Assembly: GCF_902459695.1 (NCBI RefSeq) | Contig: NZ_CABPRZ010000031.1 | Coordinates: 1 to 64,000, forward strand | Origin: Pandoraea terrae | Lineage (GTDB): Bacteria > Pseudomonadota > Gammaproteobacteria > Burkholderiales > Burkholderiaceae | DNA: 64,000 bases | Direction: 5' to 3' | In this document: piece by piece, positions 51,150-60,054 of the stretch | How positions within the stretch are numbered: position 1 is the first letter of the stretch | Layout of the letters: every line of letters starts with the position of its first letter | The notes under the pieces: model-generated | The model's input: only the letters and a program-made list of their open reading frames with translations | Databases searched by the model: none | What the model was told of the DNA's origin: nothing | Program-made: the position numbers and the translations under genes

Positions 51150-51560
51150 ATGAAGGTGCCGATTGTCGGCCTGGATCACGTCGTGTTGCGCACGGCCGAC
51201 GCGGGCCGCCTGGTCCGCTTCTATACGGAAGTTCTCGGCTGTACGATCGAGCGCACACAGGAAGCGCTGGGTCTGTGGCAGTTGCGAGCAGGGAACGCGC
51301 TGATCGACATCACCGACGTGAACGGCCAGATCGGCCGCATGGGCGGCCCGGCGCCACGCCGCGACGGACACAATCTCGATCACTTCTGTCTGCGCGTGGA
51401 TCCCTGGGATCCGGACGCCATGCGCGCGGCATTCGCCATCCGCGGCGTGTCGCTTGGCGAGACGGCCATGCGCTACGGGGCCGAGGGCGAGGGGCCGTCT
51501 TGCTATCTGCAGGATCCCGACGGCAACACCGTCGAACTCAAGGGGCCGCCGGCGAAGTAG
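51150..51560 (+). CDS. VOC family protein (glyoxalase-fold)
   Basis: A 136-residue single VOC domain. Likely metal ligands are the histidine in VGLDHVVLRT, the histidine in HNLDHFCLRV and the terminal glutamate in DGNTVELKG, as in metal-dependent VOC enzymes. The ATG at MKVPIV has GAGGAT upstream; a TTG six codons earlier is less likely. It lies 21 bases after spoVR and may be part of that operon. The substrate is unknown. Confidence 0.87.
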   Translation: MKVPIVGLDHVVLRTADAGRLVRFYTEVLGCTIERTQEALGLWQLRAGNALIDITDVNGQIGRMGGPAPRRDGHNLDHFCLRVDPWDPDAMRAAFAIRGVSLGETAMRYGAEGEGPSCYLQDPDGNTVELKGPPAK

Positions 51561-51636
51561 GCACCGTGGAATCCACGGCCGTTTGGCACAGCACAGGGCG
51601 CCGGGTGCCGCGCACACCGATGCGGGGACGGCGGCA

Positions 51637-53004
51637 TCACGCCGGCATGCTTGCCAGGACGCTCTGATTGCGGCCTTTGTGTTTGGCCTCGTACAACGCC
51701 TGATCGGCATTTTCGAGCATCGCGCCGATGATGAACGGCTGGCCCGGCTTCCAAGTTGCGATGCCGACGCTGATCGTGATCGCTTCGCCGTCGTCGTGTG
51801 CCTGTTTGGGCAGCATATCGGCGCCGGCGCGCTTGACCGATTCACGAATCCGGTCCGACACGCGCAGCGCCGCGTGCTGGTCGATCTCCGGCAGCACGAC
51901 GGCAAACTCCTCGCCGCCCAGCCGCACCGCAAAGTCTCTCGGCGTGCGGATGCAATGCTGGATCGTGGCCGCGATTCGCTGCAACACGGCGTCGCCGAAC
52001 GGGTGGCCGTAGCGATCGTTGACCTGCTTGAAGAAGTCGACGTCGATGATCAAAAGCGACAACGGCCGCTCGTTCTGCTGCGCGCGCTCGGCGACAAGCC
52101 GGATCCGGCTGTCGAAATAACGGCGGTTGTAGATGCCGGTGAGCGGATCGATGAACACCTTCTCGACGAGATCGGTGTTCGTGAGCGCGAGCGACTGGTA
52201 CTGCCGCGTGATTTCCCACATCAATGCCAGCGTCGCGACCCCCGGCGACGCCAGCGCGAGCATGCGTGCGACATACCACGGGTACGAAGTTTCACCCGGC
52301 GCGGTCAGTGACAGCAGCACTTCGCACAACGCGAGCGAAAGCACGACCCAGACCAGCAGGAATAATTTGTGCGACAAACGGGTCAGCGCCGCGACGTATA
52401 GCCACAACGCCATGTACAGGACAAGCAAGCCGACGCCCGCAAAGCGCTCGACGTTGGCGCCGCCGATGATCGCAGGCGCGCTCATCGTCTTCCCGGCACC
52501 GACCAGCGACATCGACACGGCAAACCAAACAACGAGCACAGTCACCCCGTGACGAGCCGCTTCGCGATATCCGGGGCGCTTGTGCGGATCCTGGCATGTG
52601 CTGGAATAGCTGCGGGCGCTGAGCCACACATAGCCCGCGAAGCCTGTTTCGCCGGCGATCCACAACCAGAAGGGCGCGCGCGTCACCGCATCTTCGCCGC
52701 CGGCCAGCTGATTCGCGAGCAACACGCCCTGCGTGAACATGAGCAGGCCGCGCAACAGGAAGGCACAGCCGAATTGTGCGAAATAGCGCTTGCCGTTATA
52801 GAGGAACTGGACGCCCAACAGACAGGCTGTCGACAGATTGAGGATGCCGGCGGCAGAGACGAGGAAGAACGTCAGCAGCGGGTTCACGGGACCGTCGATG
52901 GCGCGCGCCATGAAACCTGCCGCGGTCAGCGCGCAACCGGCCACCAGCACGCTGGCGGCAGCGACACGATTCCCCTGCTCAGTTCGACTGATGGTGCTTT
53001 TCAT
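51637..53004 (-). CDS. Membrane-anchored GGDEF diguanylate cyclase
   Basis: A 455-residue protein with about seven or eight hydrophobic helices (residues 12-265), a MASE-like sensory membrane part, and a C-terminal GGDEF domain that makes cyclic-di-GMP from two GTP. DPLTGIYNRRYFD opens the domain, and the active site reads GGEEF (363-367), a functional variant. The product-inhibition site is degenerate: the RxxD position upstream reads TPRD. The start at MKSTISR is chosen because hydrophobic sequence follows at once. It converges with the VOC gene. Confidence 0.9.
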   Translation of the reverse strand: MKSTISRTEQGNRVAAASVLVAGCALTAAGFMARAIDGPVNPLLTFFLVSAAGILNLSTACLLGVQFLYNGKRYFAQFGCAFLLRGLLMFTQGVLLANQLAGGEDAVTRAPFWLWIAGETGFAGYVWLSARSYSSTCQDPHKRPGYREAARHGVTVLVVWFAVSMSLVGAGKTMSAPAIIGGANVERFAGVGLLVLYMALWLYVAALTRLSHKLFLLVWVVLSLALCEVLLSLTAPGETSYPWYVARMLALASPGVATLALMWEITRQYQSLALTNTDLVEKVFIDPLTGIYNRRYFDSRIRLVAERAQQNERPLSLLIIDVDFFKQVNDRYGHPFGDAVLQRIAATIQHCIRTPRDFAVRLGGEEFAVVLPEIDQHAALRVSDRIRESVKRAGADMLPKQAHDDGEAITISVGIATWKPGQPFIIGAMLENADQALYEAKHKGRNQSVLASMPA

Positions 53005-53961
53005 CGTTATTATTCGCCGTTCAACGTACGCTGGTTCGTACGGTCCCGCGCGGTTTGCGCGAATCCCGGTCCTCTCATCGGGCCACCGGTGTGCCGCTAT
53101 CGATCCCGGCCGCCGTGTGCACCCCGCGCTCCCCCGTGGCACTGCAGGCATATCGTCAGGTCACCATGACGTTCCGGTGGCATCTGAGTTACGCGGGAAT
53201 GACATCCGAGTGACGGTGAAATGACACGGCGGAATGGCAATTCGCTTCTGCAGTGGTCGCGCTAAATGATTGAAAACTAAGATAAACTTCGAAGAATACA
53301 CCAATTTCTCCGGGCCCGCACCCAAAACCGGATACGCATGCCTGAACGGCGCTCCAAGGCCCGTTCCACGCCATTCCCGCGCCATCGGCGACCGCGCGCA
53401 TCGCGCAGAACGCGTAAAACGCGCATTTAAAAGAATTCGGTGTATTTGAGAAATCAAAATGCCGTTTCCGTCGTGTTCGCAATCGGCAACTTGATGGGAA
53501 GAAATCCCTTGGGCGGCCTACGAGTGGTAAATATTTTGTAGTGCGATATACATAATTGGTTATCTAGGAAATTTCCCAATGCTGAGCTGGCGGGTTGGCA
53601 TCGACGCACTATCTGTACTAGAATAAAAAATGCCAATCGTTACGGTTGACTAATAAAAAGCGATGCCGATGTTCCTCGTTGCACCGGCATCTGTTCCATC
53701 CATGCAATGAGTCTGTGCAGCAAAACATCCGCGCGCTTTCAATAAGCGTGCACCGAGAGGCCCAGGCGCCGATGGCGTCGAAAGCTTGTCTCTCATGTCG
53801 CATTGCGCGACGCCTGGTTCGTGTCCGTCGTCTCCCACAGACCTTCGGGGCGTACATATCCATTCGCAAGGCAGCCAACAGTTGTCATGCTGGGGCCTGT
53901 TCCCGCCCAAATCGGGCTCGCCATTGCCTTTTGCGTTGGCGCTGCCAACCGTAAAGGGAGT
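53005..53961. other. A/T-richer intergenic region upstream of the osmoprotectant operon
   Basis: A 957-base gap between the divergent GGDEF gene and the osmoprotectant operon. From about 53230 to 53720 the base composition is clearly richer in A/T than the genes around it. Short open frames are present, but none has a recognisable product. Several copies of a GGCATC/GATGCC element (see repeat entry) lie 260-370 bases before the first operon gene. Confidence 0.6.
53595..53691. repeat. Cluster of inverted GGCAT/ATGCC elements
   Basis: Two inverted repeats in succession: TTGGCAT (53595-53601) with ATGCCAA (53630-53636), and GATGCCG (53662-53668) with CGGCATC (53685-53691). All four share the GGCAT core. 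They might be operator half-sites or RNA stems in the leader of the osmoprotectant operon. No function is assigned. Confidence 0.4.
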
Positions 53962-54693
53962 ATGAACGTGGCGAAGCAGTATCGTATTTTCGTTCTCGGC
54001 ATTCTGGCCGTAGCTGCCGCCGTGGCGGGGCTTGTGGCGTGGCTCGGCCTCGGCACGCTGGTCGATTACCAGGAAGAACTTGTGTTTCTCACGCGGCAGC
54101 ACCTGAAGCTCGTGGGCGGTTCGATGGCGCTGGCCATCGCCACCGGCGTGCCGGCCGGCATCGTCCTGTCGCGGCCGATGTTCGCCCGCCATGCCGAGCG
54201 CGCGATGCAACTCTTCAACGTCGGCAACACGCTGCCCTCGCTGGCGGTGCTCGCGCTGTCGATGACAGTGCTCGGCATCGGCGCGGGGCCAGCGATCCTG
54301 GCCTTGTGGCTCGCATCGCTGTTGCCGATCGTGCGCAATACCTACGAGGGACTCAAGCAGGTGGCGCCGGCGCAGCGCGAAGCGGCGCGCGGCATGGGCA
54401 TGCGCCCGCGTCAGGTGCTGCTTCGCGTCGAAATCCCCAATGCCATGCCGGTGATCGTCGGCGGCATTCGCACTGCGCTGACGATCAACGTCGGCACCGC
54501 CCCGCTCGCGTTCCTGATCGGCGCGAGCAGCCTCGGCGAGTTGATTTTCCCGGGCATTTATCTCAACGACCCGGTCAAGCTGTTGCTCGGCGCAGCCGGC
54601 ACCGCATTGCTCGCGCTGACGCTCGACGGCCTGCTGGCATTCGGCAGCCAGATCTGGTTCGCCCGTCACGGCGCTGCGCAGCAAGATACCTGA
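53962..54693 (+). CDS. Osmoprotectant ABC transporter permease 1 (OpuCB/YehW-like)
   Basis: A 243-residue inner-membrane permease with about six hydrophobic helices. The ABC coupling segment reads AAREAARGMGMRPRQVLLRVEIP-like (EAARGMGM). Other signatures are GNTLPSLAVLAL and RTALTINVGTAPLAFLIG. It belongs to the quaternary-amine uptake family. The GGGAG site lies only one base before the ATG used here, but seven bases before an in-frame GTG two codons on, so the true start may be 53968. It is the first gene of a five-gene run. Confidence 0.88.
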   Translation: MNVAKQYRIFVLGILAVAAAVAGLVAWLGLGTLVDYQEELVFLTRQHLKLVGGSMALAIATGVPAGIVLSRPMFARHAERAMQLFNVGNTLPSLAVLALSMTVLGIGAGPAILALWLASLLPIVRNTYEGLKQVAPAQREAARGMGMRPRQVLLRVEIPNAMPVIVGGIRTALTINVGTAPLAFLIGASSLGELIFPGIYLNDPVKLLLGAAGTALLALTLDGLLAFGSQIWFARHGAAQQDT

Positions 54694-54796
54694 TGGCGGT
54701 GCCGGCCCTGTCCGGCGCCGCGCGCCTTCGCCCCGGTGCGTGCAGCGTGCATGCGCCGGTTGCCGCTTTCATCCTTGCCGAAAAAGGAGCCCACAC

Positions 54797-55693
54797 GTGA
54801 AGTCCGGATTCACCCGTTTTACCGCTTTCGCCGCCACCGTCTGCAGCCTGGTTGCCTTCGGTCCGGCGCACGCCGCCAAGCTGACCATCGGTGGCAAGAA
54901 TTTCACCGAGCAGCTCATTCTCTCGAACATGACCGCGCAGTACCTGAGGTCGAAGGGCTACAACGTCGATCTCAAGAATGGACTTGGCTCAGTGGTCTTG
55001 CGCCAGGGCATCGAGAGCAAGCAACTCGACATCGTCTGGGAGTACACGGGCACCTCGCTGATCGTCTACAACAAGGTCAACGAGAAGCTCGATCGTCAGC
55101 AGACCTATGCACGCGTAAAGGAACTCGATGCCAAGCGCGGCCTCGTCTGGCTGAACCCGGCAAATCTCAACAACACGTACGCCTTCGCGATGCAGAGGAA
55201 GCGCGCCGACACGGAGGGCATCAGCACCGTCTCCGATCTCGTGAAGCAACTGGAAAGCAAAAAGGGCATGACGCTTGCCTCCGACATGGAGTTCGTCGGC
55301 CGTTCGGACGGCCTGCGCCCGATGCAAAAGCTGTACGACTTCCGTCTGGGGCGAGCAAACATCAAGCAGATGGACCCGGGCCTTGTCTACACATCGCTGC
55401 GCGACGGCCTCGTCGACGTCGGTCTCGTCTACACCACGGACGGCCGCAACAAGGGCTTCGACTTGAAGGTGCTCGAAGACGACAAGCACTTCTTCCCGAC
55501 ATATGCGGCAACGCCGGTGGTCCGCAAGCCGGTGCTCGAGGCGAATCCCCAACTGGCCGAACAGCTGAACGCGCTCTCGGCGAAGATCGACGACACCACG
55601 ATGCGCGATCTGAATGCCAAGGTTGACGTCGACCGCGAGCCGGTCGCGAAAGTTGCCGGTGACTTCCTGAAGGCCCAGGGTCTCGTCAAGTGA
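54797..55693 (+). CDS. Osmoprotectant (glycine betaine/choline-type) substrate-binding protein
   Basis: A 298-residue periplasmic protein of the OpuAC/OsmF family. The signal peptide ends AHA/A near residue 26. The mature start KLTIGGKNFTEQLILSNM is the typical quaternary-amine binder sequence, and DIVWEYTGTSL and GLVDVGLVYTTDGR are further landmarks. The start is GTG with AAAAAGGAG seven bases upstream. Ligand could be glycine betaine, choline or carnitine. The end overlaps the next permease by four bases (GTGA). Confidence 0.9.
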   Translation: MKSGFTRFTAFAATVCSLVAFGPAHAAKLTIGGKNFTEQLILSNMTAQYLRSKGYNVDLKNGLGSVVLRQGIESKQLDIVWEYTGTSLIVYNKVNEKLDRQQTYARVKELDAKRGLVWLNPANLNNTYAFAMQRKRADTEGISTVSDLVKQLESKKGMTLASDMEFVGRSDGLRPMQKLYDFRLGRANIKQMDPGLVYTSLRDGLVDVGLVYTTDGRNKGFDLKVLEDDKHFFPTYAATPVVRKPVLEANPQLAEQLNALSAKIDDTTMRDLNAKVDVDREPVAKVAGDFLKAQGLVK

Positions 55694-56391
55694 GCGGCAA
55701 CGCGACTTTGTGGCTGTCGGCGGCTGGGCACAACGTGAACGCCATCTACGAATACGCGCTGGCCAACTGGCCGCGCATCGCCGCGCTCACCGGCCAGCAT
55801 GCGTGGCTCGTGTCCGCGTCGGTGGGCTGCGCCGTGCTCGTGGGGGTGCCGCTCGGTGTATTGGCCGCGCGCTACAAGTGGCTCTCTGGCGGTTTGCTCG
55901 GCCTCGCCACGGTGGTGCTGACGATTCCGTCGATCGCGCTGTTCGGCCTGATGATCCCGGTACTGTCGATCTACGGGCTCGGCATCGGCGCTGCCCCGGC
56001 GCTGGTGACGGTCTTTCTGTACGCGCTGTTGCCGATCATGCGCAATACCTGCCTCGCGCTGCGGCAGATCGACGCCAGTATCCGCGAAGCTGGTGTCGGT
56101 ATCGGCATGACGTTCGGCCAGCGCCTGCGACTCGTCGACCTGCCGTTGGCCGTGCCCGTCATTCTGGGCGGCGTGCGCACGGCGGTCGTCATGAACATCG
56201 GCGTCATGGCCATCGGCGCCGTGGTCGGCGCGGGCGGCCTGGGTGTCCTGATCCTGCGCGGTATCAACCAGAGCGACATTCGCCAACTCGTGGTCGGCGC
56301 GATCATGGTCAGCGTGCTGGCGGTCGTGGCGGACACCGTCCTGCACCGCCTGCAACGCGTGCTGACCCCGAAAGGAATTCGAACCCCATGA
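55690..56391 (+). CDS. Osmoprotectant ABC transporter permease 2 (OpuCD/YehY-like)
   Basis: A 233-residue second permease with about five or six helices. Coupling loop: DASIREAGVGIGMTFGQRLRL. Signatures TIPSIALFGLMIP and GAVVGAGGLGVLILRG. The GTG start overlaps the binding-protein stop, and its own stop overlaps the ATPase ATG by four bases. With permease 1 it forms a heterodimer. Confidence 0.9.
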   Translation: MSGNATLWLSAAGHNVNAIYEYALANWPRIAALTGQHAWLVSASVGCAVLVGVPLGVLAARYKWLSGGLLGLATVVLTIPSIALFGLMIPVLSIYGLGIGAAPALVTVFLYALLPIMRNTCLALRQIDASIREAGVGIGMTFGQRLRLVDLPLAVPVILGGVRTAVVMNIGVMAIGAVVGAGGLGVLILRGINQSDIRQLVVGAIMVSVLAVVADTVLHRLQRVLTPKGIRTP

Positions 56392-57518
56392 TTACTCTCG
56401 ACAATCTCACCAAAAGCTTCGTCCAGAAGGACGGCTCGCAGGTGAGCGCGGTCAACGCCGTGAGTCTCGACGTCCCCCCGGGCGAAATCTGCGTCTTTCT
56501 CGGCCCGAGCGGTTGCGGCAAGACCACCACGCTCAAGATGATCAACCGCCTGATCCGGCCCACGTCGGGCCGCGTGCTGATCAACGGTGAGGACACCCGC
56601 CAGCTCGATGAAATCGCTTTACGCCGACATATCGGCTATGTGATCCAGCAAATCGGCCTGTTCCCCAACATGACGATCGAGGAAAACATCGCGGTCGTGC
56701 CGCGTCTGCTGGGCTGGGACAAGACGCGCTGCCGGGCGCGCGCCACGGAGCTGATGGCGATGGTCGCGCTCGATCCGAAGCGCTATCTGTCGCGCTATCC
56801 GCGAGAGCTGTCGGGCGGCCAGCAGCAGCGTATCGGCGTGATCCGCGCGCTGGCGGCCGATCCGCCCGTCCTGTTGATGGACGAGCCGTTCGGCGCCGTC
56901 GACCCCATCAACCGCGAATCGATCCAGAACGAGTTCCTGCAGATGCAGCGTCAACTCGGCAAGACCGTCATCATGGTCAGCCACGACATCGACGAAGCGA
57001 TCAAGCTGGCCGACCGTGTCGCCGTGTTCCGCCAAGGGCGGCTGGTGCAGTTCGCCCAGCCCGATGCGCTGCTGGCCAAACCGGTCGACGAATTTGTCGC
57101 GAGTTTCGTCGGCCATGACCGTATCCTGAAACGCCTGCTGCTGGTGCGCGCGGAGGATGCCGCCACGCCGCAACCGACCGTCAGGCCGCAGACGCCGGCA
57201 TCGGAGGCGTTCGCGTTGATGGACGAACTCGATACGCGCTCGCTGGTCGTTGTGGACGCAAGCGCGCGTGCGTTGGGTTACATCGCACGGCGGGAAACAC
57301 GCGGCGCGCAGGGAACCTGCGAGGCGCGCGTGCGTCCATTCAAGGCGACGGCCGCGGCCGGTGACAATCTGCGTGTGTTGCTCTCCCGCATGTACGAACA
57401 CAATCTGGCGTCGCTGCCGGTACTCGGCGACGCCAACCAGTATCTGGGCGAGGTCACGCAGGACTCGATCGCGGACTATCTGAGTTCGGGCAAGTCGCGC
57501 GATCTCACTTCAGGATAA
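56388..57518 (+). CDS. Osmoprotectant ABC transporter ATP-binding protein with CBS region
   Basis: A 376-residue ATPase: Walker A LGPSGCGKTTTL, Q-loop VIQQIGLFPNMTI, signature LSGGQQQRIGVIRAL, Walker B VLLMDEPFGAVDP, H-loop VSHDIDEA. The C-terminal 120 residues form a CBS-like pair (FALMDELDTRSLVVVD ... NLASLPVLGDANQYLGEVT) of the type that senses ionic strength in OpuA-like systems; it is shorter and more divergent than canonical CBS. The gene is coupled to permease 2 by ATGA and lies 12 bases before the channel gene. Confidence 0.92.
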   Translation: MITLDNLTKSFVQKDGSQVSAVNAVSLDVPPGEICVFLGPSGCGKTTTLKMINRLIRPTSGRVLINGEDTRQLDEIALRRHIGYVIQQIGLFPNMTIEENIAVVPRLLGWDKTRCRARATELMAMVALDPKRYLSRYPRELSGGQQQRIGVIRALAADPPVLLMDEPFGAVDPINRESIQNEFLQMQRQLGKTVIMVSHDIDEAIKLADRVAVFRQGRLVQFAQPDALLAKPVDEFVASFVGHDRILKRLLLVRAEDAATPQPTVRPQTPASEAFALMDELDTRSLVVVDASARALGYIARRETRGAQGTCEARVRPFKATAAAGDNLRVLLSRMYEHNLASLPVLGDANQYLGEVTQDSIADYLSSGKSRDLTSG

Positions 57519-57530
57519 TGGCGGCAGGCG

Positions 57531-58766
57531 ATGTTGACTTCGGGAATCACGTGGCTCTCAGCTGAGCCTTGGGCACACTCGGCGGGTTCGTTGGTGTTGT
57601 TGTTGTCGGTGGCGGTGGCCGCGCGCGTCGTGGCGAGCCGGGTAATCGTACGCGTGGTGCGCCTCGTCGTGCAGCGTACAACCAATCGCTGGGACGACGC
57701 CCTGCTGGGCTATCGGGTGTTTCATCGCGCGGCGCAGGTGCTGCCGTATGTTGTGATTGAGTGGGGCATCGGGCTGGTGCCTGACCTGCCGGCGGGCGTG
57801 GCGGTCCTCGGGGGCAATCTGGCCCTGGCGATGATGATGCTTTACGCGGCGTTGGCGGCCGATGGCATTCTCGACGCCGCGCAAGCCGTCTATTCGACCA
57901 CGCCGCATGCCCGCACGCGCTCGATCAAGGGCTACGTGCAGCTGGGCAAGCTTGCGTTATTCGTGATTGCGGCAATCGCCATCGTGGCGACGCTGATCGA
58001 CCGGTCGCCCTGGTTGTTGCTGTCGGGGCTGGGGGCAATGTCGGCGGTGCTGATGCTGGTGTTCAAGGACACGCTGTTGTCGTTTGTTGCGAGTGTTCAA
58101 CTGACGTCGAACGATATGCTGCGTGTCGGTGACTGGATTGAAATGCCGCAAGTGGGGGCGGATGGCGATGTCGTCGATATCGCGCTGCATACGGTGAAGG
58201 TGCAGAACTGGGACAAGACGATCACCACGATCCCGACGTGGCGCTTGATCTCCGAGAGCTTTCGCAACTGGCGAGGCATGCAGCAGTCGGGCGGGCGGCG
58301 AATCAAGCGTACGCTGTGCATCGACGCGGGCAGCGTGGCGTTTCTTGATGAAGCAGCGATGGCGCATTTGTCGCGCATGCATTTGTTGACGCCGTATATC
58401 GAAGAGAAGCAGCGGAAACTGACGGAAGCGAATCAGGCGCTGGGCACGGCGGCGGGCGTGCCGGCGAATACCCGGCGGTTGACCAATATCGGCACCTTCC
58501 GTGCGTATGTGCTGGCGTATCTGAAGGCGAATCCGGACATTCACGACGAGATGACCTGCATGGCACGGGCAATGGAGCCCGGGGCCACCGGCATTCCGAT
58601 CGAGGTGTATTGCTTTTCGACTTCAGTCGTGTGGGCCGAATACGAGCGCATTCAGGGCGACGTCTTCGATCACCTGCTGGCGATCCTGCCGGAGTTCGGA
58701 TTGCGTCTGTATCAGAATCCGGCAGGCGCCGATTTGCAGCGCTGGCAGGCGCTCTCAGTGGGTTGA
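57531..58766 (+). CDS. YbdG/MscM-type mechanosensitive ion channel
   Basis: A 411-residue MscS-superfamily channel. Five hydrophobic helices fill residues 15-190. The pore helix and beta-domain junction read SGLGAMSAVLMLVFKDTLLSF and NDMLRVGDWIEMP, and the YbdG hallmark KVQNWDKTITTIPTW follows. The large C-terminal cytoplasmic domain has the YbdG-type insert (260-330). It opens on hypo-osmotic shock to release solutes. It lies 12 bases after the uptake ATPase, so uptake and release probably share one transcript. Confidence 0.9.
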   Translation: MLTSGITWLSAEPWAHSAGSLVLLLSVAVAARVVASRVIVRVVRLVVQRTTNRWDDALLGYRVFHRAAQVLPYVVIEWGIGLVPDLPAGVAVLGGNLALAMMMLYAALAADGILDAAQAVYSTTPHARTRSIKGYVQLGKLALFVIAAIAIVATLIDRSPWLLLSGLGAMSAVLMLVFKDTLLSFVASVQLTSNDMLRVGDWIEMPQVGADGDVVDIALHTVKVQNWDKTITTIPTWRLISESFRNWRGMQQSGGRRIKRTLCIDAGSVAFLDEAAMAHLSRMHLLTPYIEEKQRKLTEANQALGTAAGVPANTRRLTNIGTFRAYVLAYLKANPDIHDEMTCMARAMEPGATGIPIEVYCFSTSVVWAEYERIQGDVFDHLLAILPEFGLRLYQNPAGADLQRWQALSVG

Positions 58767-58788
58767 GGGGGGCACTTGCGCCACGTCC

Positions 58789-60054
58789 TTACACGTAGAG
58801 TCGCGCTGCGAGTGCTTGCAACCTGTCCACTTCGCGTTTTGTGCTTTCCATCTGCGTTGCAACGGTTTTCAGACCGTCAGCAAGGGCTTGGCGGATCTGG
58901 GTGCTATCGTTGCGCGGGAGAGGCTGAGTTTCGGCGGTCGTCTGAATGGGTAATCCCGACGAAACGGAGGGAGGCGCGGCGACAACTTGAGATTCAGTTT
59001 CCGTTTGACCAGTGGCCTTGCCCAACAGGACTGTTACGTCTTGCTTGAGGGCGTCAAACATGACTGTCACGTCTTGCTTGAAGGCATCAATTTTCCCGTC
59101 GACGCAGCCGACGACGAAATTGGTCACCGTGTGGTTGTTTGCGGCGATGAGGTCAGCCACATCCTCGGTACTCTGGGCCATCTTCTGGTCTATCAGCGTG
59201 GCGTGTTGCTTCAGCTCACCACGAACCGCGCCAAGTAACTGATTGGAAATATGACTGACTTCAAGCATCTTCTCCACCTCTTTCAGTGCGGCATTGATTT
59301 GTTTCAATGCCTTTTTGGTGGTGCTCCACGCGGGGTTCTGCTGCGTCACCAATACGCCGATTGATGAGAACAGGGCGCCGACCACGGGGCCACACGGTGT
59401 AAGGAACGGAACGAGTGCGACGGCGACAAGGCCGGTTGCCGGTGAGAAAGCGACGGCCACGGCGATCCCGACAATACAGGCGGCGGCAATCAGCGCCAAT
59501 CGCAAACGCGTTCGCTTTTTTGTTTTGGGAACCAGGGCGATCGTTTTCTGAATGGGGGCGCGTTCCAGTCGGCTGAGTTCGTCAAGTCGAGCGGTCGCCT
59601 TCTCCAACGAAATCTCGCCTCGATTCAGCACTTCCACAATATCGACGCGTTGGCGCACGACGCTGATCGCTTCGCGCACCTGCGTGAGAATTTCGTACGC
59701 GACTCGGGCATCGCCCCTAAGCTTGTCTGGATCGTCGACGCGCGTGGTTTTGCCGATGGGGCTGGAAAGCATTCGCCATCGACTGCTCAATTCTTCTGTC
59801 GCAAGGTCCAGCTTCTGTGACGGCGTGACAAGATCGCAATTCTCGGAGATTCTATGCCTCTCGAACTGCGAGTCTTTCCCCATAAGGAAAATGGGGCGCT
59901 GAGCCAGCGCTATCAGTGATCCCACCACCTCCCGATGAAGATCATGAAACCGATTGCCTGATTGCCTCGCGTTATCGAATGCGTGAATCTTGTCGCGCAT
60001 TGGCGGCCCCGATGGGGGGCTCACTGGGTGGTCCGTGTAGAACAAACTGCTCAT
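58789..60054 (-). CDS. Hypothetical membrane and coiled-coil protein next to vgrG
   Basis: A 421-residue protein I do not recognise. The N-terminal 180 residues are charged and helical (heptad-like 118-170). Two hydrophobic helices follow (185-203 and about 206-236). The C-terminal part is a long polar helical region with an 11-residue tandem repeat (DAFKQDVTVMF at 323-333, DALKQDVTVLL at 334-344), then a Thr/Pro/Ser linker and a final coiled coil. The base composition is lower in GC than the core genes, suggesting later acquisition. It is transcribed away from vgrG. It could be a T6SS-linked factor or an unrelated cargo gene. Confidence 0.7.
   Translation of the reverse strand: MSSLFYTDHPVSPPSGPPMRDKIHAFDNARQSGNRFHDLHREVVGSLIALAQRPIFLMGKDSQFERHRISENCDLVTPSQKLDLATEELSSRWRMLSSPIGKTTRVDDPDKLRGDARVAYEILTQVREAISVVRQRVDIVEVLNRGEISLEKATARLDELSRLERAPIQKTIALVPKTKKRTRLRLALIAAACIVGIAVAVAFSPATGLVAVALVPFLTPCGPVVGALFSSIGVLVTQQNPAWSTTKKALKQINAALKEVEKMLEVSHISNQLLGAVRGELKQHATLIDQKMAQSTEDVADLIAANNHTVTNFVVGCVDGKIDAFKQDVTVMFDALKQDVTVLLGKATGQTETESQVVAAPPSVSSGLPIQTTAETQPLPRNDSTQIRQALADGLKTVATQMESTKREVDRLQALAARLYV
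59023..59088 (-). repeat. 33-base tandem duplication within the hypothetical gene
   Basis: Two adjacent in-frame 33-base units encode DAFKQDVTVMF and DALKQDVTVLL. The copies differ at only a few bases, so the duplication appears recent. It lengthens a helical region by three turns without changing the frame. Confidence 0.75.

Noticed and set aside
48210-51932. 1240-codon minus-strand frame opposite yeaH, spoVR and the VOC gene
   Set aside because: Impressive length, but it crosses three real genes and the intergenic gaps without any domain; long antisense frames are expected at this GC content.
55710-57518. ABC ATPase frame extending 226 codons upstream of MITLDNL
   Set aside because: The extension is a shifted-frame shadow of permease 2; the ATG overlapping the permease stop is the right start.
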